From contig CAMEXD010000001.1 of NCBI GenBank assembly GCA_945947035.1, forward strand, positions 1-64,000: a DNA stretch of 64,000 nt, given 5' to 3'. Source of the DNA: an uncultured Mycoplasma sp. Lineage in GTDB: Bacteria > Bacillota_I > Bacilli_A > RF39 > UBA660. Positions 27,512-36,268 of the stretch are shown here, piece by piece. The notes beneath the pieces were generated by a model. That model was not told the origin of the DNA. It made no database searches and saw nothing but the letters and a program-made list of their open reading frames with translations. The translations under genes and the position numbers were made by a program. Numbering within the stretch: the stretch's first letter is position 1; every line of letters starts with the position of its first letter.

Positions 27512-28159
27512 ATGGAAAGAGATCGTAGTGCAAAGATTATTGCAATTGTTGCTTTATGTGTTGCAATTGTTGGTTTATCAATAGGTTTTGCCGCATTTTC
27601 AAATAACCTAACAATTAAATCTAATGCAACAGTTTCACCAAATCAAAATGATTTTGATGTAAACTTTTCAACTTCAAATACTAGTGAGTTAGATGGTACT
27701 GTAAGTGGAGTTGGAACTAATTCAGCAACAGCTGAAGATGCAACTATTGATAATTCAGATTCTCCTACAATTACTGGCTTAAAAGCAAATTTTACAGAAC
27801 CTGGACAAAAAGTAACATATAGTTTTTATGCTCACAATGCTGGTAAATATAAAGCATATTTGAATAATGTTACATATGCTAATGTAAATGGTGAAACAGC
27901 TACAAAAGTATGTACTGCTGGTGTTGGTACTGATGCTACAATGGTAGATGCTGCTTGTACTGGAATTAGTGTGTCTGTAAAAGTTGGAAATGATACATAT
28001 ACTGGTTCTATGGATAGTATTACAAATCATTTATTAGGACTTGATTCTTATGAAGAAGTTGTAGTAACTATAGAATATAATAATAGTGCATCAAGAGCCG
28101 ATGGAGATTTTGAAGTAGCATTTGGAGACATTATATTAACTTATGATTCAGTAGATTAA
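27512..28159 (+). CDS. TasA/CalY-like secreted protein
   Basis: The 215-residue protein has a SipW-type signal (RSAKIIAIVALCVAIVGLSIGFAAF, cleavage expected near AAFSNN) and a beta-rich mature part typical of TasA/camelysin-like fibre proteins (FDVNFSTSNTSEL, VTYSFYAHNAGKYKAYLNNV, DGDFEVAFGDIILTYD). AAAGGAGG lies 6 bases before ATG 27512; the frame opens earlier at 27467 without a site. A TATAAT box at about 27439 suggests its own promoter, which would allow high expression of the fibre subunit. Two cysteines (VCTAG, ACTG) may form a disulfide. Confidence 0.8.
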   Translation: MERDRSAKIIAIVALCVAIVGLSIGFAAFSNNLTIKSNATVSPNQNDFDVNFSTSNTSELDGTVSGVGTNSATAEDATIDNSDSPTITGLKANFTEPGQKVTYSFYAHNAGKYKAYLNNVTYANVNGETATKVCTAGVGTDATMVDAACTGISVSVKVGNDTYTGSMDSITNHLLGLDSYEEVVVTIEYNNSASRADGDFEVAFGDIILTYDSVD

Positions 28160-28206
28160 TAATTTAAGTATTTACTAAATATTTGTTTTAGATAAATAAA
28201 CTAATT

Positions 28207-28231
28207 GAAGTGTAGAAATATACTTCTTTTT
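28207..28231 (+). terminator. terminator after the TasA-like gene
   Basis: Stem GAAGTGTA / TATACTTC, GAAA loop, then T run. Confidence 0.8.
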
Positions 28232-28381
28232 GTTTTTGTTTAAATATTATATATTCTTTTTTTAAATTTTAGAATCTATGCATCTATTGTTGTGCTTGAT
28301 ATGTAATATTCTTTAACCAAAGAAAGAATTATAATCATCAAAATATTTTTTAATAATTAAATTTTTGTCCTTTTTTACTAT

Positions 28382-28415
28382 AAAATAGCACCTCATTTTT
28401 GAGATGCTATTTTAG
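28382..28415. terminator. hairpin between convergent genes, likely terminator of the U32 gene
   Basis: Stem AAAATAGCA-C-CTCA / TGAG-A-TGCTATTTT with T loop. The rest of 28160-28469 holds no gene that I can support. Confidence 0.6.
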
Positions 28416-28469
28416 TTTAAAAACATTTTTTATTAAATTGTCCAAAGTGGATTTACTTCAATTATTAAG

Positions 28470-30635
28470 TCATTTTTCTATGTTTTCATCTAAATAATTA
28501 TATCTAACATTATTTATACCAATTTTAAAATAATCGTCTTTTTCTAAATTCCTTGGTTTATAATTGTATATTTTCATAAGATCATTAGTTTCTTCTATTT
28601 TAAATTTATTGTTAAATCTGTCAACTAAATAACAATTATTTGTATTGTACAATTTATTAAGATTAAATTTACATATCATTGCTTCTTCATATCCGTAAAC
28701 AATAACTTCCAAATTAGGATGTTTTTTATATCTTTTATGATAAGAATCAATTATCATACTAATCTGTGTCTTTGTTAGTTCATATGATAAAGTTATTTTT
28801 TTTACACCCATACTATGTAAAAAAGCAACACTATAAGAATTTACAACATTAAATGAAAAGTCTGTATCGATATCTTTATATCTTAAACTGCCCATTTCTC
28901 CTACTAATAAATGATTATTGTATTCTTCATAATTGTTAATAACTCGTTCTAATTTTAATACTTTTCTGTCATCATCAATTTCTTTATACAATGTTTTATC
29001 CATATAAATATATTTTATATCTCTATTTTTAATTTTTTCATATTGTTCTTTAGTTTTTATGTAATAATTAACATTTTGTTCTTTCTTAAAATCAGGTAAA
29101 GAAATATCATAATTTTTTTTGACATAATCATATTTATATAATCTTTTTTCATTAAGAATATCTATAGCTTTATTTTTAATATCGTTAAGTTCTTTTACTT
29201 GGATAAAAATATTATCATCACTTATACATTCAAGATTTTTAAATTCATAAATAGTATTACCAAGCCTTGATATTTGCTTTTTTATTCTTTCATTACTGGT
29301 AGGACTATTTATAGCTTTACAAACTACATTACCAACAACTTTAACCTTATTTTTACCATCATCTATTTCTAAAACTAAAGCTTCATTAAGTTTTGCTGTT
29401 AGTTTTCCCGTTATAAAAACTTTTCTTTCACTTTTGTTAATAATACTATCTATTTCTTTATTTAAATTATAATCTGTTGTTTTAACAACTTTAGAATTAA
29501 TTGATATTTTCTTATTGCAAGGAATAGAAACTATATCATTAATATTAGCTTTTTCTATTCTTTTTTTATTTTTAAACATACTAGTTACAATAAAACCATA
29601 GTCATTTAAAACAAATCTTATTCCATCATTAATACTTAAATTATCAGAAAGCTTTACTTCAACAAAATTATTTTTATAATTAATAACAGTTCCTATTTCT
29701 ATACCTAAATGATTTGGTCTAAATGAATTAGTAATATTGTTATTTTCTTCATTAAATAAAAATCCTTTAGTATAACAACGATTAAAAATTGTTTTTAACT
29801 TTTTAAGTTTATCATGATCTATCATAACTTTTTTATCTTTTAAATAAGAATCAACAGCTTCACGATATAATTTTGTTACCATATAAACATATTCTTTTGA
29901 TTTCATTCTACCTTCTATTTTAAAACTATCAATTCCAACATCAATTAATTTATCGATGTTTTCTAAACTATTTAAATCTTTCATACTTAAAAGATAATTA
30001 TCAGTATTTAATTTTTTATTATCTTTAATTAAATCATATTTAAGCCTACATGAGCCCACACAACTGCCTCTGTTGCCGCTTCTATTTCCAATTAAACTAG
30101 AAAGCAAACATTGACCAGAGTAACTTACACATAAAGCACCATGAACAAATACTTCTATTTCAATTTCTGTATTATCTTTAATCTTTTTAATAGTATCAAT
30201 ATCTGTTTCTCTTGCTAATACAATTCTTTTTAATCCTAAACTTTCAATAAGTTTTACACCCTCTAAATTATGAATATGCATTTGAGTTGAAGCATGTAGT
30301 TCTAATTTTGGATATGTTTTTCTTATTAGATCCATCATACCGATATCTTGAATAATTAAAGCATCAACATTATTTTTATATAAAAAATCAACATATTCTA
30401 AAAATGCATCAACTTCACGTTCATAAATTATAGTATTAACTGTAACATATACTTTAACTCCATAAAGATGAGCATATTTTATTGCCAAAACTATTTCATC
30501 ATTACTAAAATTATCAGAAAAAGCTCGTGCTCCAAATAATTTACCACCAATATATACAGCATCACATCCTGCTTCAATTGCAGCTTTTAAACATTCCATA
30601 TTTCCTGCAGGAGATAAGATTTCAACTTTTTTCAT
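28470..30635 (-). CDS. U32-family peptidase-like protein, RlhA type
   Basis: The 721-residue protein has the U32 start EILSPAGNMECLKAAIEAGCDAVYIGG, HASTQMHIHN, the region IEVFVHGALCVSYSGQC and four cysteines in CVSYSGQC...GSCVGSC that bind an Fe-S cluster, then GIDSFKIEGRMKS. The C-terminal half (about 380-721) is the DUF3656-type extension. The long form matches RlhA, which with this layout hydroxylates 23S rRNA C2501 (established for E. coli). ATG at 30635 is preferred over TTG at 30641. Monocistronic. Confidence 0.9.
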   Translation of the reverse strand: MKKVEILSPAGNMECLKAAIEAGCDAVYIGGKLFGARAFSDNFSNDEIVLAIKYAHLYGVKVYVTVNTIIYEREVDAFLEYVDFLYKNNVDALIIQDIGMMDLIRKTYPKLELHASTQMHIHNLEGVKLIESLGLKRIVLARETDIDTIKKIKDNTEIEIEVFVHGALCVSYSGQCLLSSLIGNRSGNRGSCVGSCRLKYDLIKDNKKLNTDNYLLSMKDLNSLENIDKLIDVGIDSFKIEGRMKSKEYVYMVTKLYREAVDSYLKDKKVMIDHDKLKKLKTIFNRCYTKGFLFNEENNNITNSFRPNHLGIEIGTVINYKNNFVEVKLSDNLSINDGIRFVLNDYGFIVTSMFKNKKRIEKANINDIVSIPCNKKISINSKVVKTTDYNLNKEIDSIINKSERKVFITGKLTAKLNEALVLEIDDGKNKVKVVGNVVCKAINSPTSNERIKKQISRLGNTIYEFKNLECISDDNIFIQVKELNDIKNKAIDILNEKRLYKYDYVKKNYDISLPDFKKEQNVNYYIKTKEQYEKIKNRDIKYIYMDKTLYKEIDDDRKVLKLERVINNYEEYNNHLLVGEMGSLRYKDIDTDFSFNVVNSYSVAFLHSMGVKKITLSYELTKTQISMIIDSYHKRYKKHPNLEVIVYGYEEAMICKFNLNKLYNTNNCYLVDRFNNKFKIEETNDLMKIYNYKPRNLEKDDYFKIGINNVRYNYLDENIEK

Positions 30636-30817
30636 AAACAATCAACTCTTTTTCATATTATAAACTATTATTTAAATTTTTTTCTAGTTATATTTAAAAA
30701 CATAAAAATATGTCAAAACATATGCATCTTATAACAATATATTTACTTAAATTTTATTTCATTGTATGCCAATTGTAATAAATAGATAAAAGCTATTTAT
30801 TAAGGACGATATAAAAT

Positions 30818-31075
30818 ATGATGGATGCCTATTATTAAGATGAAAAACTAAGTTTTGTTGCAGCAACTGTATTTGATGATGAACATTTTGATAAAGCACT
30901 TACAGAATAAGAATTTGATTCAAGAATGGATTTACTTGATGACTATAAAGATGAAATAGAACTAGCAAAATTAATGGTTGTTAACAATCCAGAATTTCAA
31001 AAATTATCTTATGAAGATAAAATCAATTATACAGCTAATTTACTTTTAAAATTAAGAGAAAAAAACAAAAAATAA
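30818..31075 (+). pseudogene. small gene with two in-frame TAA codons
   Basis: AAGGA precedes ATG 30818. A single frame runs 86 codons to TAA 31073-31075 with protein-like sequence throughout (DEKLSFVAATVFDDEHFDKA; EFDSRMDLLDDYKDEIELAK; FQKLSYEDKINYTANLLLKL), but codons 7 (30836-30838) and 31 (30908-30910) are TAA. Each is one C-to-T change from CAA (Gln). No frameshift is needed. Read as a recently decayed gene of unknown function; an internal ATG at 30926 could still give a 49-residue C-terminal part, though I see no ribosome site before it. A strong terminator follows. Confidence 0.6.
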
Positions 31076-31126
31076 AAATTATGCTAAATAAATTATTACT
31101 ATTAAAAAGCAAAGTAAAAAACATAC

Positions 31127-31164
31127 AAAAAACAATTGTAAATCTTTATGACAATTGTTTTTTT
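31127..31164 (+). terminator. strong terminator before the nrd operon
   Basis: Perfect stem AAAACAATTGT / ACAATTGTTTT with 11-base loop and T run. Confidence 0.85.
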
Positions 31165-31302
31165 ATGTCCTGTAAAGCGAACAAATTCCAATTGATTAAC
31201 AAAAAACATTGACAGATAACAATAAAATGTTTTTTTTATAAAAAAATAAAAAAATTGAGTTTACAACAAAATTGAAAAATAAAAAAATAAACAAAAAAAA
31301 CA

Positions 31303-31331
31303 TTGCTTTTATAAAACTTATTTGCTATGAT
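31303..31331 (+). promoter_or_regulatory. promoter of the anaerobic ribonucleotide reductase operon
   Basis: TTGCTT (31303-31308) and TATGAT (31326-31331), 17 bases apart, 28 bases before the first ATG. I looked for NrdR boxes upstream and saw none that are convincing. Confidence 0.65.
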
Positions 31332-31358
31332 TTATTCATATGATAAAAGGAGGTGCAT

Positions 31359-33248
31359 ATGAATAATAATTTATTTAATGACCTTGTTGTAGTTAAAAGA
31401 AGTGGACAAAGAGTTGGTTTTAATGAAGCTAAAATAGGACTTGCAATAAAATATGCATTTAATGATGTTGGGAATAAATACAACGAAAAAGAAATAAATA
31501 AAGTATATCAAGAAGTATTACAATATATTAAAGATAACTATAGAGATAGAAAAACAATTAATATTGAAGATATTCAAGATATCATTGAACTTATTTTAAA
31601 AGAAAAAAAATATTTAGATGTTTATGAATCATTTTATAACTATAGAACAAAACGAAGTGAATCAAGAAAAGCTTTTTCTTTAAAGAAAGAACATAAATTT
31701 GTTAAAGTAATTGAAAAAATAAATTCATCAACAGATTTTTCTAAAATTAATCCTGAAGAAGCATTATTAGATTTTGGTAAAATAATATCTGAAGAATACA
31801 CAAAATCATTTATTATTGATAATAAATATTTAAAAGCTTTTGAAGAAGGAAAAATATATATTCATGATTTATCATACTTTAATTTAGGATATATTTCTAA
31901 TGCTCATTTAATTCTTGATAAAGATAAAGAATTGAGTTTAAAAAGCATAACAAGTGAATTGTTAAATGCTAAAAAAGAAATAAATGGTGAAATAAATCTT
32001 GGAGATATTGATATTATCTTAAATAAATATCTAATAAATATATATAAACAAAAATTTGTTAATAACTTGGAAAAATATTTGAATTTGTATGGTTTTAATG
32101 ATTTTATAAATATAAAGAAAATAAATGATATAATTTTAAAACAAAATGAAATTCCAAATGAATTATCAATATTAAGTGATTATTTTATAAATGATCAAGT
32201 AAAAAGAATTATAACTCTTGCTCACTCTGATAGTAAAAAAGAAGCAGAAACAGAATTAGAAAAAGAAACTTTTGAATTCCTAAATACCTTAAATGAAAAT
32301 TATTTATCTAATAATAGTAAATATTCTATGTCTTTAGGACATGAAAAATCAGATTCTGGTATTTATATAATAAACATGGTATTTAATATTTTAGAAAATA
32401 TGGACTATTTAAAAAATGTAACAGTTATTTATAAAGCAAATAAAGAAATACCATCAAAGGTTTTAGAATTAATAGAAAAATGTAAAAATATAAAAATATC
32501 TAATAATAATTTTTCTTTAAATAATAATGGCAATATTTCATATTTTTCAGAAGGAGAAAGAGTATTTAGTTATGATGATAATACATCTTTAGGTAAAATG
32601 ATTATTAGTAAAACATCAATTAATATGGCAAGACTTGGACTTAAATACAAAAGTCTAAATGATGATTTTTTTAAAGAACTTGACGAGATTACAGAACTTG
32701 TTAAAAATGAATTATTATTTGTTTTTGAAGAAATAGGTGATAAAAAAACTGACAATTATAAAGTATTGTTTAAAAGAAATATTTTAGATGATGAAAAACT
32801 AGAAGAAGGTCAAAAAATTAGAAAAGTAATAAAAAATAGTACTTTAAATATTAATTTAATTGGTTTAATTGAATGTGCTTTAGTAATTGATAAAGAAAAT
32901 ATAAATGAAGTGATAGAAAAGATTCTTAAACATTTAAACAATAAAATCTATGATTTTTATCAAGAAACTAAACTTAATTTTTCACTTAGTGCCATAAATT
33001 ATGAAGAAGCTTCAAAAAACTTTATAGAAATTGATAAAGCACTTTATGGGGTTATAAATAAAATTACAAATAAAAATACTTATGAAGAATTATCAGTTGC
33101 GAAAAACATAAAAGACTTAGAAAATATAAGTAAATATCAAAAATATTTAAATGGTGGCAATAGTTGTGTTATAAATAATAAAAAATTATTAAAAGATGTT
33201 TTAAATTATGATATTTCTTTTATAAGTTTTGATGAGGATAGCTTATGA
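31359..33248 (+). CDS. NrdD-like protein without glycyl-radical site
   Basis: The 629-residue protein begins with an ATP-cone (about 8-100: VVKRSGQRVGFNEAKIGLAI). The rest follows the class III reductase fold: GKIYIHDLSYFNLGY (cf. MHIHDLSMLSGY in the active NrdD), FEFLNTLNENY, SKTSINMARLGL (cf. VVTINIPRIAYLA), NLIGLIECAL (cf. GLVGMNEACL). However the Cys-Cys active-site segment (MCCRLRLD in the partner) has no counterpart, and the C-terminus ends NGGNSCVINNKK with no RxxGY radical loop and no CxxC zinc site. It should be catalytically dead. It is first in an operon with nrdG and the intact nrdD, so a regulatory or assembly role is likely. ATG 31359 with AGGAGG 5 bases upstream. Confidence 0.8.
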   Translation: MNNNLFNDLVVVKRSGQRVGFNEAKIGLAIKYAFNDVGNKYNEKEINKVYQEVLQYIKDNYRDRKTINIEDIQDIIELILKEKKYLDVYESFYNYRTKRSESRKAFSLKKEHKFVKVIEKINSSTDFSKINPEEALLDFGKIISEEYTKSFIIDNKYLKAFEEGKIYIHDLSYFNLGYISNAHLILDKDKELSLKSITSELLNAKKEINGEINLGDIDIILNKYLINIYKQKFVNNLEKYLNLYGFNDFINIKKINDIILKQNEIPNELSILSDYFINDQVKRIITLAHSDSKKEAETELEKETFEFLNTLNENYLSNNSKYSMSLGHEKSDSGIYIINMVFNILENMDYLKNVTVIYKANKEIPSKVLELIEKCKNIKISNNNFSLNNNGNISYFSEGERVFSYDDNTSLGKMIISKTSINMARLGLKYKSLNDDFFKELDEITELVKNELLFVFEEIGDKKTDNYKVLFKRNILDDEKLEEGQKIRKVIKNSTLNINLIGLIECALVIDKENINEVIEKILKHLNNKIYDFYQETKLNFSLSAINYEEASKNFIEIDKALYGVINKITNKNTYEELSVAKNIKDLENISKYQKYLNGGNSCVINNKKLLKDVLNYDISFISFDEDSL

Positions 33249-33925
33249 AAATTGCAGGTTTTCAAAAATTATCATTATTAGATTATCCAAATCATATTTC
33301 ATGTATTATTTTTACTAAAGGTTGTAATTTTAAATGTCCATTTTGTCAAAATTCAAATCTTATAGGTATAGATAGCGATGATTTGATAAGTGAAGAAGAA
33401 ATATTTTGCTATTTAAATAAAAGAAAAAACATTTTAGATGGTGTTGTTATAACTGGAGGAGAACCAACAGTTCAAAAGGATTTAAAAGAATTTATTAAAA
33501 AAATAAAAAGTTTAGGGTTAAAGGTTAAACTTGATACCAATGGTTATAATCCTTATATTTTAAAGGAATTAATAGATGATAGTTTAGTTGATTATGTTGC
33601 AATGGATATAAAACATAGTATAGAAAATTATCATTTAATTGTTGGTAAAAACATAAATACAGATTACATTTTAGAAAGTATAAAAATACTTGAAGAAAGT
33701 AATATTGATCATGAATTTAGAACTACTATTATAAAAGAATATCACGATATAGATGACATTATAAATATAACTAAATTAATAAGTTTAGATACTAAATATT
33801 ATCTACAAAATTTTAGAAATAGTAGTAATGTTTTGGATAAAAGGTTACATGGATTTACAAGTGAAGAATTAGATTATATAAATTTATGTATTAAAGATGT
33901 TAGAAATAAAATAAAAATACGTTAA
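33245..33925 (+). CDS. nrdG: anaerobic ribonucleoside-triphosphate reductase activating protein
   Basis: Radical-SAM activase that installs the glycyl radical on NrdD. The 226-residue protein shows the Fe4S4 motif CNFKCPFC with Cys27, Cys31, Cys34 (CX3CX2C), then VVITGGEPTVQ and LDTNGYNP. Its length and start MKIAGFQKLSLLDYPN fit the NrdG2 type (TIGR02495-like) rather than the shorter E. coli NrdG. The start overlaps the stop of the upstream gene by 4 bases (ATGA), and nrdD follows 18 bases after the stop. Confidence 0.95.
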   Translation: MKIAGFQKLSLLDYPNHISCIIFTKGCNFKCPFCQNSNLIGIDSDDLISEEEIFCYLNKRKNILDGVVITGGEPTVQKDLKEFIKKIKSLGLKVKLDTNGYNPYILKELIDDSLVDYVAMDIKHSIENYHLIVGKNINTDYILESIKILEESNIDHEFRTTIIKEYHDIDDIINITKLISLDTKYYLQNFRNSSNVLDKRLHGFTSEELDYINLCIKDVRNKIKIR

Positions 33926-33943
33926 GATAAAGGAGTAAAAAAT

Positions 33944-36265
33944 ATGTATAAGGTAAGAAAAAGAAATGGAAAAATTGTTCAATTTGATATTGAAAAAATA
34001 AGTAACGCAATTAAAAAAGCATTTGAGGCAGAAAGTGTTAATTATGATGATAACATAATTGATTTTCTAGCTTTAAAGGTAACTGCAGAATTCTCTTCTA
34101 AGGTGGAAGATAACATTATTAATGTTGAAGACATTCAAGATGCAGTAGAAAAAACGCTAATAAAAGCAGGTTATGATAAAGTTGCTAAAGCTTATATTTT
34201 ATATCGTAAGTTACACGATAAAATGCGTAATATGAAATCAACTATGTTAGATTATAAAGAAGTTGTTAATAGTTATGTTAATGTAACAGATTGGAGAGTT
34301 AAGGAAAATTCAACTGTAACTTATTCAATTGGTGGACTTATTTTAAGTAATAGTGGTGCTATAACTGCTAATTACTGGTTAAGTGAAATATATGATGAAG
34401 AAATAGCTAATGCTCATCGTGACTGTAGTATGCATATTCATGATTTATCAATGCTTTCAGGATATTGTGCTGGATGGAGCCTTAAACAACTTATAAAAGA
34501 AGGACTTGGAGGAGTTCCAGGAAAAATTACAAGTGCTCCTGCGAAACATTTATCAACTTTATGTAATCAAATGGTAAATTTCTTAGGAATTATGCAAAAC
34601 GAATGGGCTGGAGCTCAAGCTTTCTCATCATTTGATACTTATCTTGCACCATTTGTAAAAATTGATAATTTAACTTATGAACAAGTAAAACAATCAATTC
34701 AATCATTTGTTTATGGAGTTAATACTCCAAGTAGATGGGGAACTCAAGCACCATTTACCAATATAACTCTTGATTGGGTTGTTCCAAATGATTTAAGCGA
34801 ATTAAATTGTATCATCGGTGGAAAAGAAGTGGATTTTAAATACAAAGATTGTCAAAAAGAAATGGATATGGTAAACAAAGCATTTATTGAAATAATGATC
34901 GAAGGAGATGCTAATGGTAGAGGTTTCCAATATCCAATTCCTACTTATTCTATAACAAAAGATTTTGACTGGGGTGAAACAGAAAATAACAAATTATTAT
35001 TTGAAATGACTGCCAAATATGGTACACCATACTTTTCAAATTATATCAATTCTGATATGGAACCAAGTGATGTTAGAAGTATGTGTTGTAGATTAAGACT
35101 TGACTTAAGAGAATTAAGAAAAAAATCAGGTGGATACTTTGGAAGTGGAGAAAGCACAGGATCAGTTGGTGTTGTTACAATTAATATTCCGAGAATAGCA
35201 TATCTTGCCAAAGATGAAAAAGATTTCTATGAAAGACTAGAAAAAATTATGAACATTGCTGCTCGTAGTTTAAAAATAAAAAGAAATGTTATTTCAAAAC
35301 TTTTAGATGAAGGTTTATATCCATATACTAAAAGATATCTTGGAACATTTAACAATCACTTTTCAACAATTGGTCTTGTTGGTATGAATGAAGCATGTTT
35401 AAATGCTAAATGGATTAAAGAAGATTTAACAAAAGAAAAAGCTCAAAAGTTTACTAAAGAAGTTTTAAATTATATGAGAGAAAAATTATCTGATTATCAG
35501 GAAGAATATGGAGACCTTTACAATCTTGAAGCAACTCCTGCTGAATCAACTTCATATCGTTTGGCTAAAAAAGATAAAGAAAAATATCCAGATATTATAA
35601 CAGCATCAGATGATGAAACACCATATTATACTAACAGTTCACATTTACCTGTTGGATATACTGATGATATTTTTGAAGCTTTAGATATTGAAGATGAATT
35701 ACAAACTCTTTATACATCAGGTACAGTATTCCATGCTTTTTTAGGAGAAAGACTAGATGATTGGCAAAGCGCTGCATCATTAGTTAGAAAAATAGCAGAA
35801 AATTATAAACTTCCATATTATACATTATCTCCAACTTATTCTGTATGTAAAAATCATGGCTATATAACTGGTGAAGTTTACAAATGCCCAAAATGTGGTG
35901 CAGAAACAGAAGTTTACAGTAGAATAACTGGTTATTATCGTCCAATTAAAAACTGGAATGCTGGTAAAACAAAAGAATTTGAAATGAGAAAAGAATATGA
36001 TTTAAATTGTCATCATGAAAAAAAATGTAAAGATGCAGTTATGTTATTTGGTACAAAAACTTGTCCAAATTGTAAAGTGGCTAAAAGCTTGCTAGATAAA
36101 GCAAATGTAAAATATACATTTATTGACGCTGAAGAAAATATTGATTTGACAAAAGAATGTGAAGTAAAAGAAGCTCCAACATTAGTTGTTATAAAAAATG
36201 GTGAGAGATGTAATATCAAAAATTTGTCAAACATCAAAAAATATATTGAGGATTTAAAAAAGTAG
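33944..36265 (+). CDS. nrdD: anaerobic ribonucleoside-triphosphate reductase with C-terminal thioredoxin-like domain
   Basis: Reduces ribonucleoside triphosphates to deoxy forms without oxygen. The 773-residue protein has an N-terminal ATP-cone (about 1-95, allosteric site), the ten-stranded barrel with MHIHDLSML, active-site MCCRLRLD, VVTINIPRIAYLA, a zinc site CKNH...CPKC, and the radical loop SRITGYYRP with Gly663. After about residue 690 comes a redoxin domain: VMLFGTKTCPNCKVAK with Cys707/Cys710 and EAPTLVVIKNG (cis-Pro). Known NrdD enzymes use either formate or a redoxin as reductant; the fused redoxin and the trxB gene 3 bases downstream point to the latter. AAAGGAG precedes the ATG. 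Confidence 0.95.
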   Translation: MYKVRKRNGKIVQFDIEKISNAIKKAFEAESVNYDDNIIDFLALKVTAEFSSKVEDNIINVEDIQDAVEKTLIKAGYDKVAKAYILYRKLHDKMRNMKSTMLDYKEVVNSYVNVTDWRVKENSTVTYSIGGLILSNSGAITANYWLSEIYDEEIANAHRDCSMHIHDLSMLSGYCAGWSLKQLIKEGLGGVPGKITSAPAKHLSTLCNQMVNFLGIMQNEWAGAQAFSSFDTYLAPFVKIDNLTYEQVKQSIQSFVYGVNTPSRWGTQAPFTNITLDWVVPNDLSELNCIIGGKEVDFKYKDCQKEMDMVNKAFIEIMIEGDANGRGFQYPIPTYSITKDFDWGETENNKLLFEMTAKYGTPYFSNYINSDMEPSDVRSMCCRLRLDLRELRKKSGGYFGSGESTGSVGVVTINIPRIAYLAKDEKDFYERLEKIMNIAARSLKIKRNVISKLLDEGLYPYTKRYLGTFNNHFSTIGLVGMNEACLNAKWIKEDLTKEKAQKFTKEVLNYMREKLSDYQEEYGDLYNLEATPAESTSYRLAKKDKEKYPDIITASDDETPYYTNSSHLPVGYTDDIFEALDIEDELQTLYTSGTVFHAFLGERLDDWQSAASLVRKIAENYKLPYYTLSPTYSVCKNHGYITGEVYKCPKCGAETEVYSRITGYYRPIKNWNAGKTKEFEMRKEYDLNCHHEKKCKDAVMLFGTKTCPNCKVAKSLLDKANVKYTFIDAEENIDLTKECEVKEAPTLVVIKNGERCNIKNLSNIKKYIEDLKK

Positions 36266-36268
36266 TTT

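Noticed and set aside
28260-28370. Short minus-strand frame MIIILSLVKEYYISSTTIDA
   Set aside because: Twenty codons, no ribosome site, lies between terminators.
30836-30910. In-frame TAA codons as sign of an altered genetic code
   Set aside because: TAA, TAG and TGA all end clear genes elsewhere in the window (for example TAA of tyrS, TGA of the NT5C-like gene), so decay of one gene is the simpler reading.
31165-31302. NrdR boxes upstream of the nrd operon
   Set aside because: AT-rich stretches there do not match the paired 16-bp NrdR palindromes well enough.
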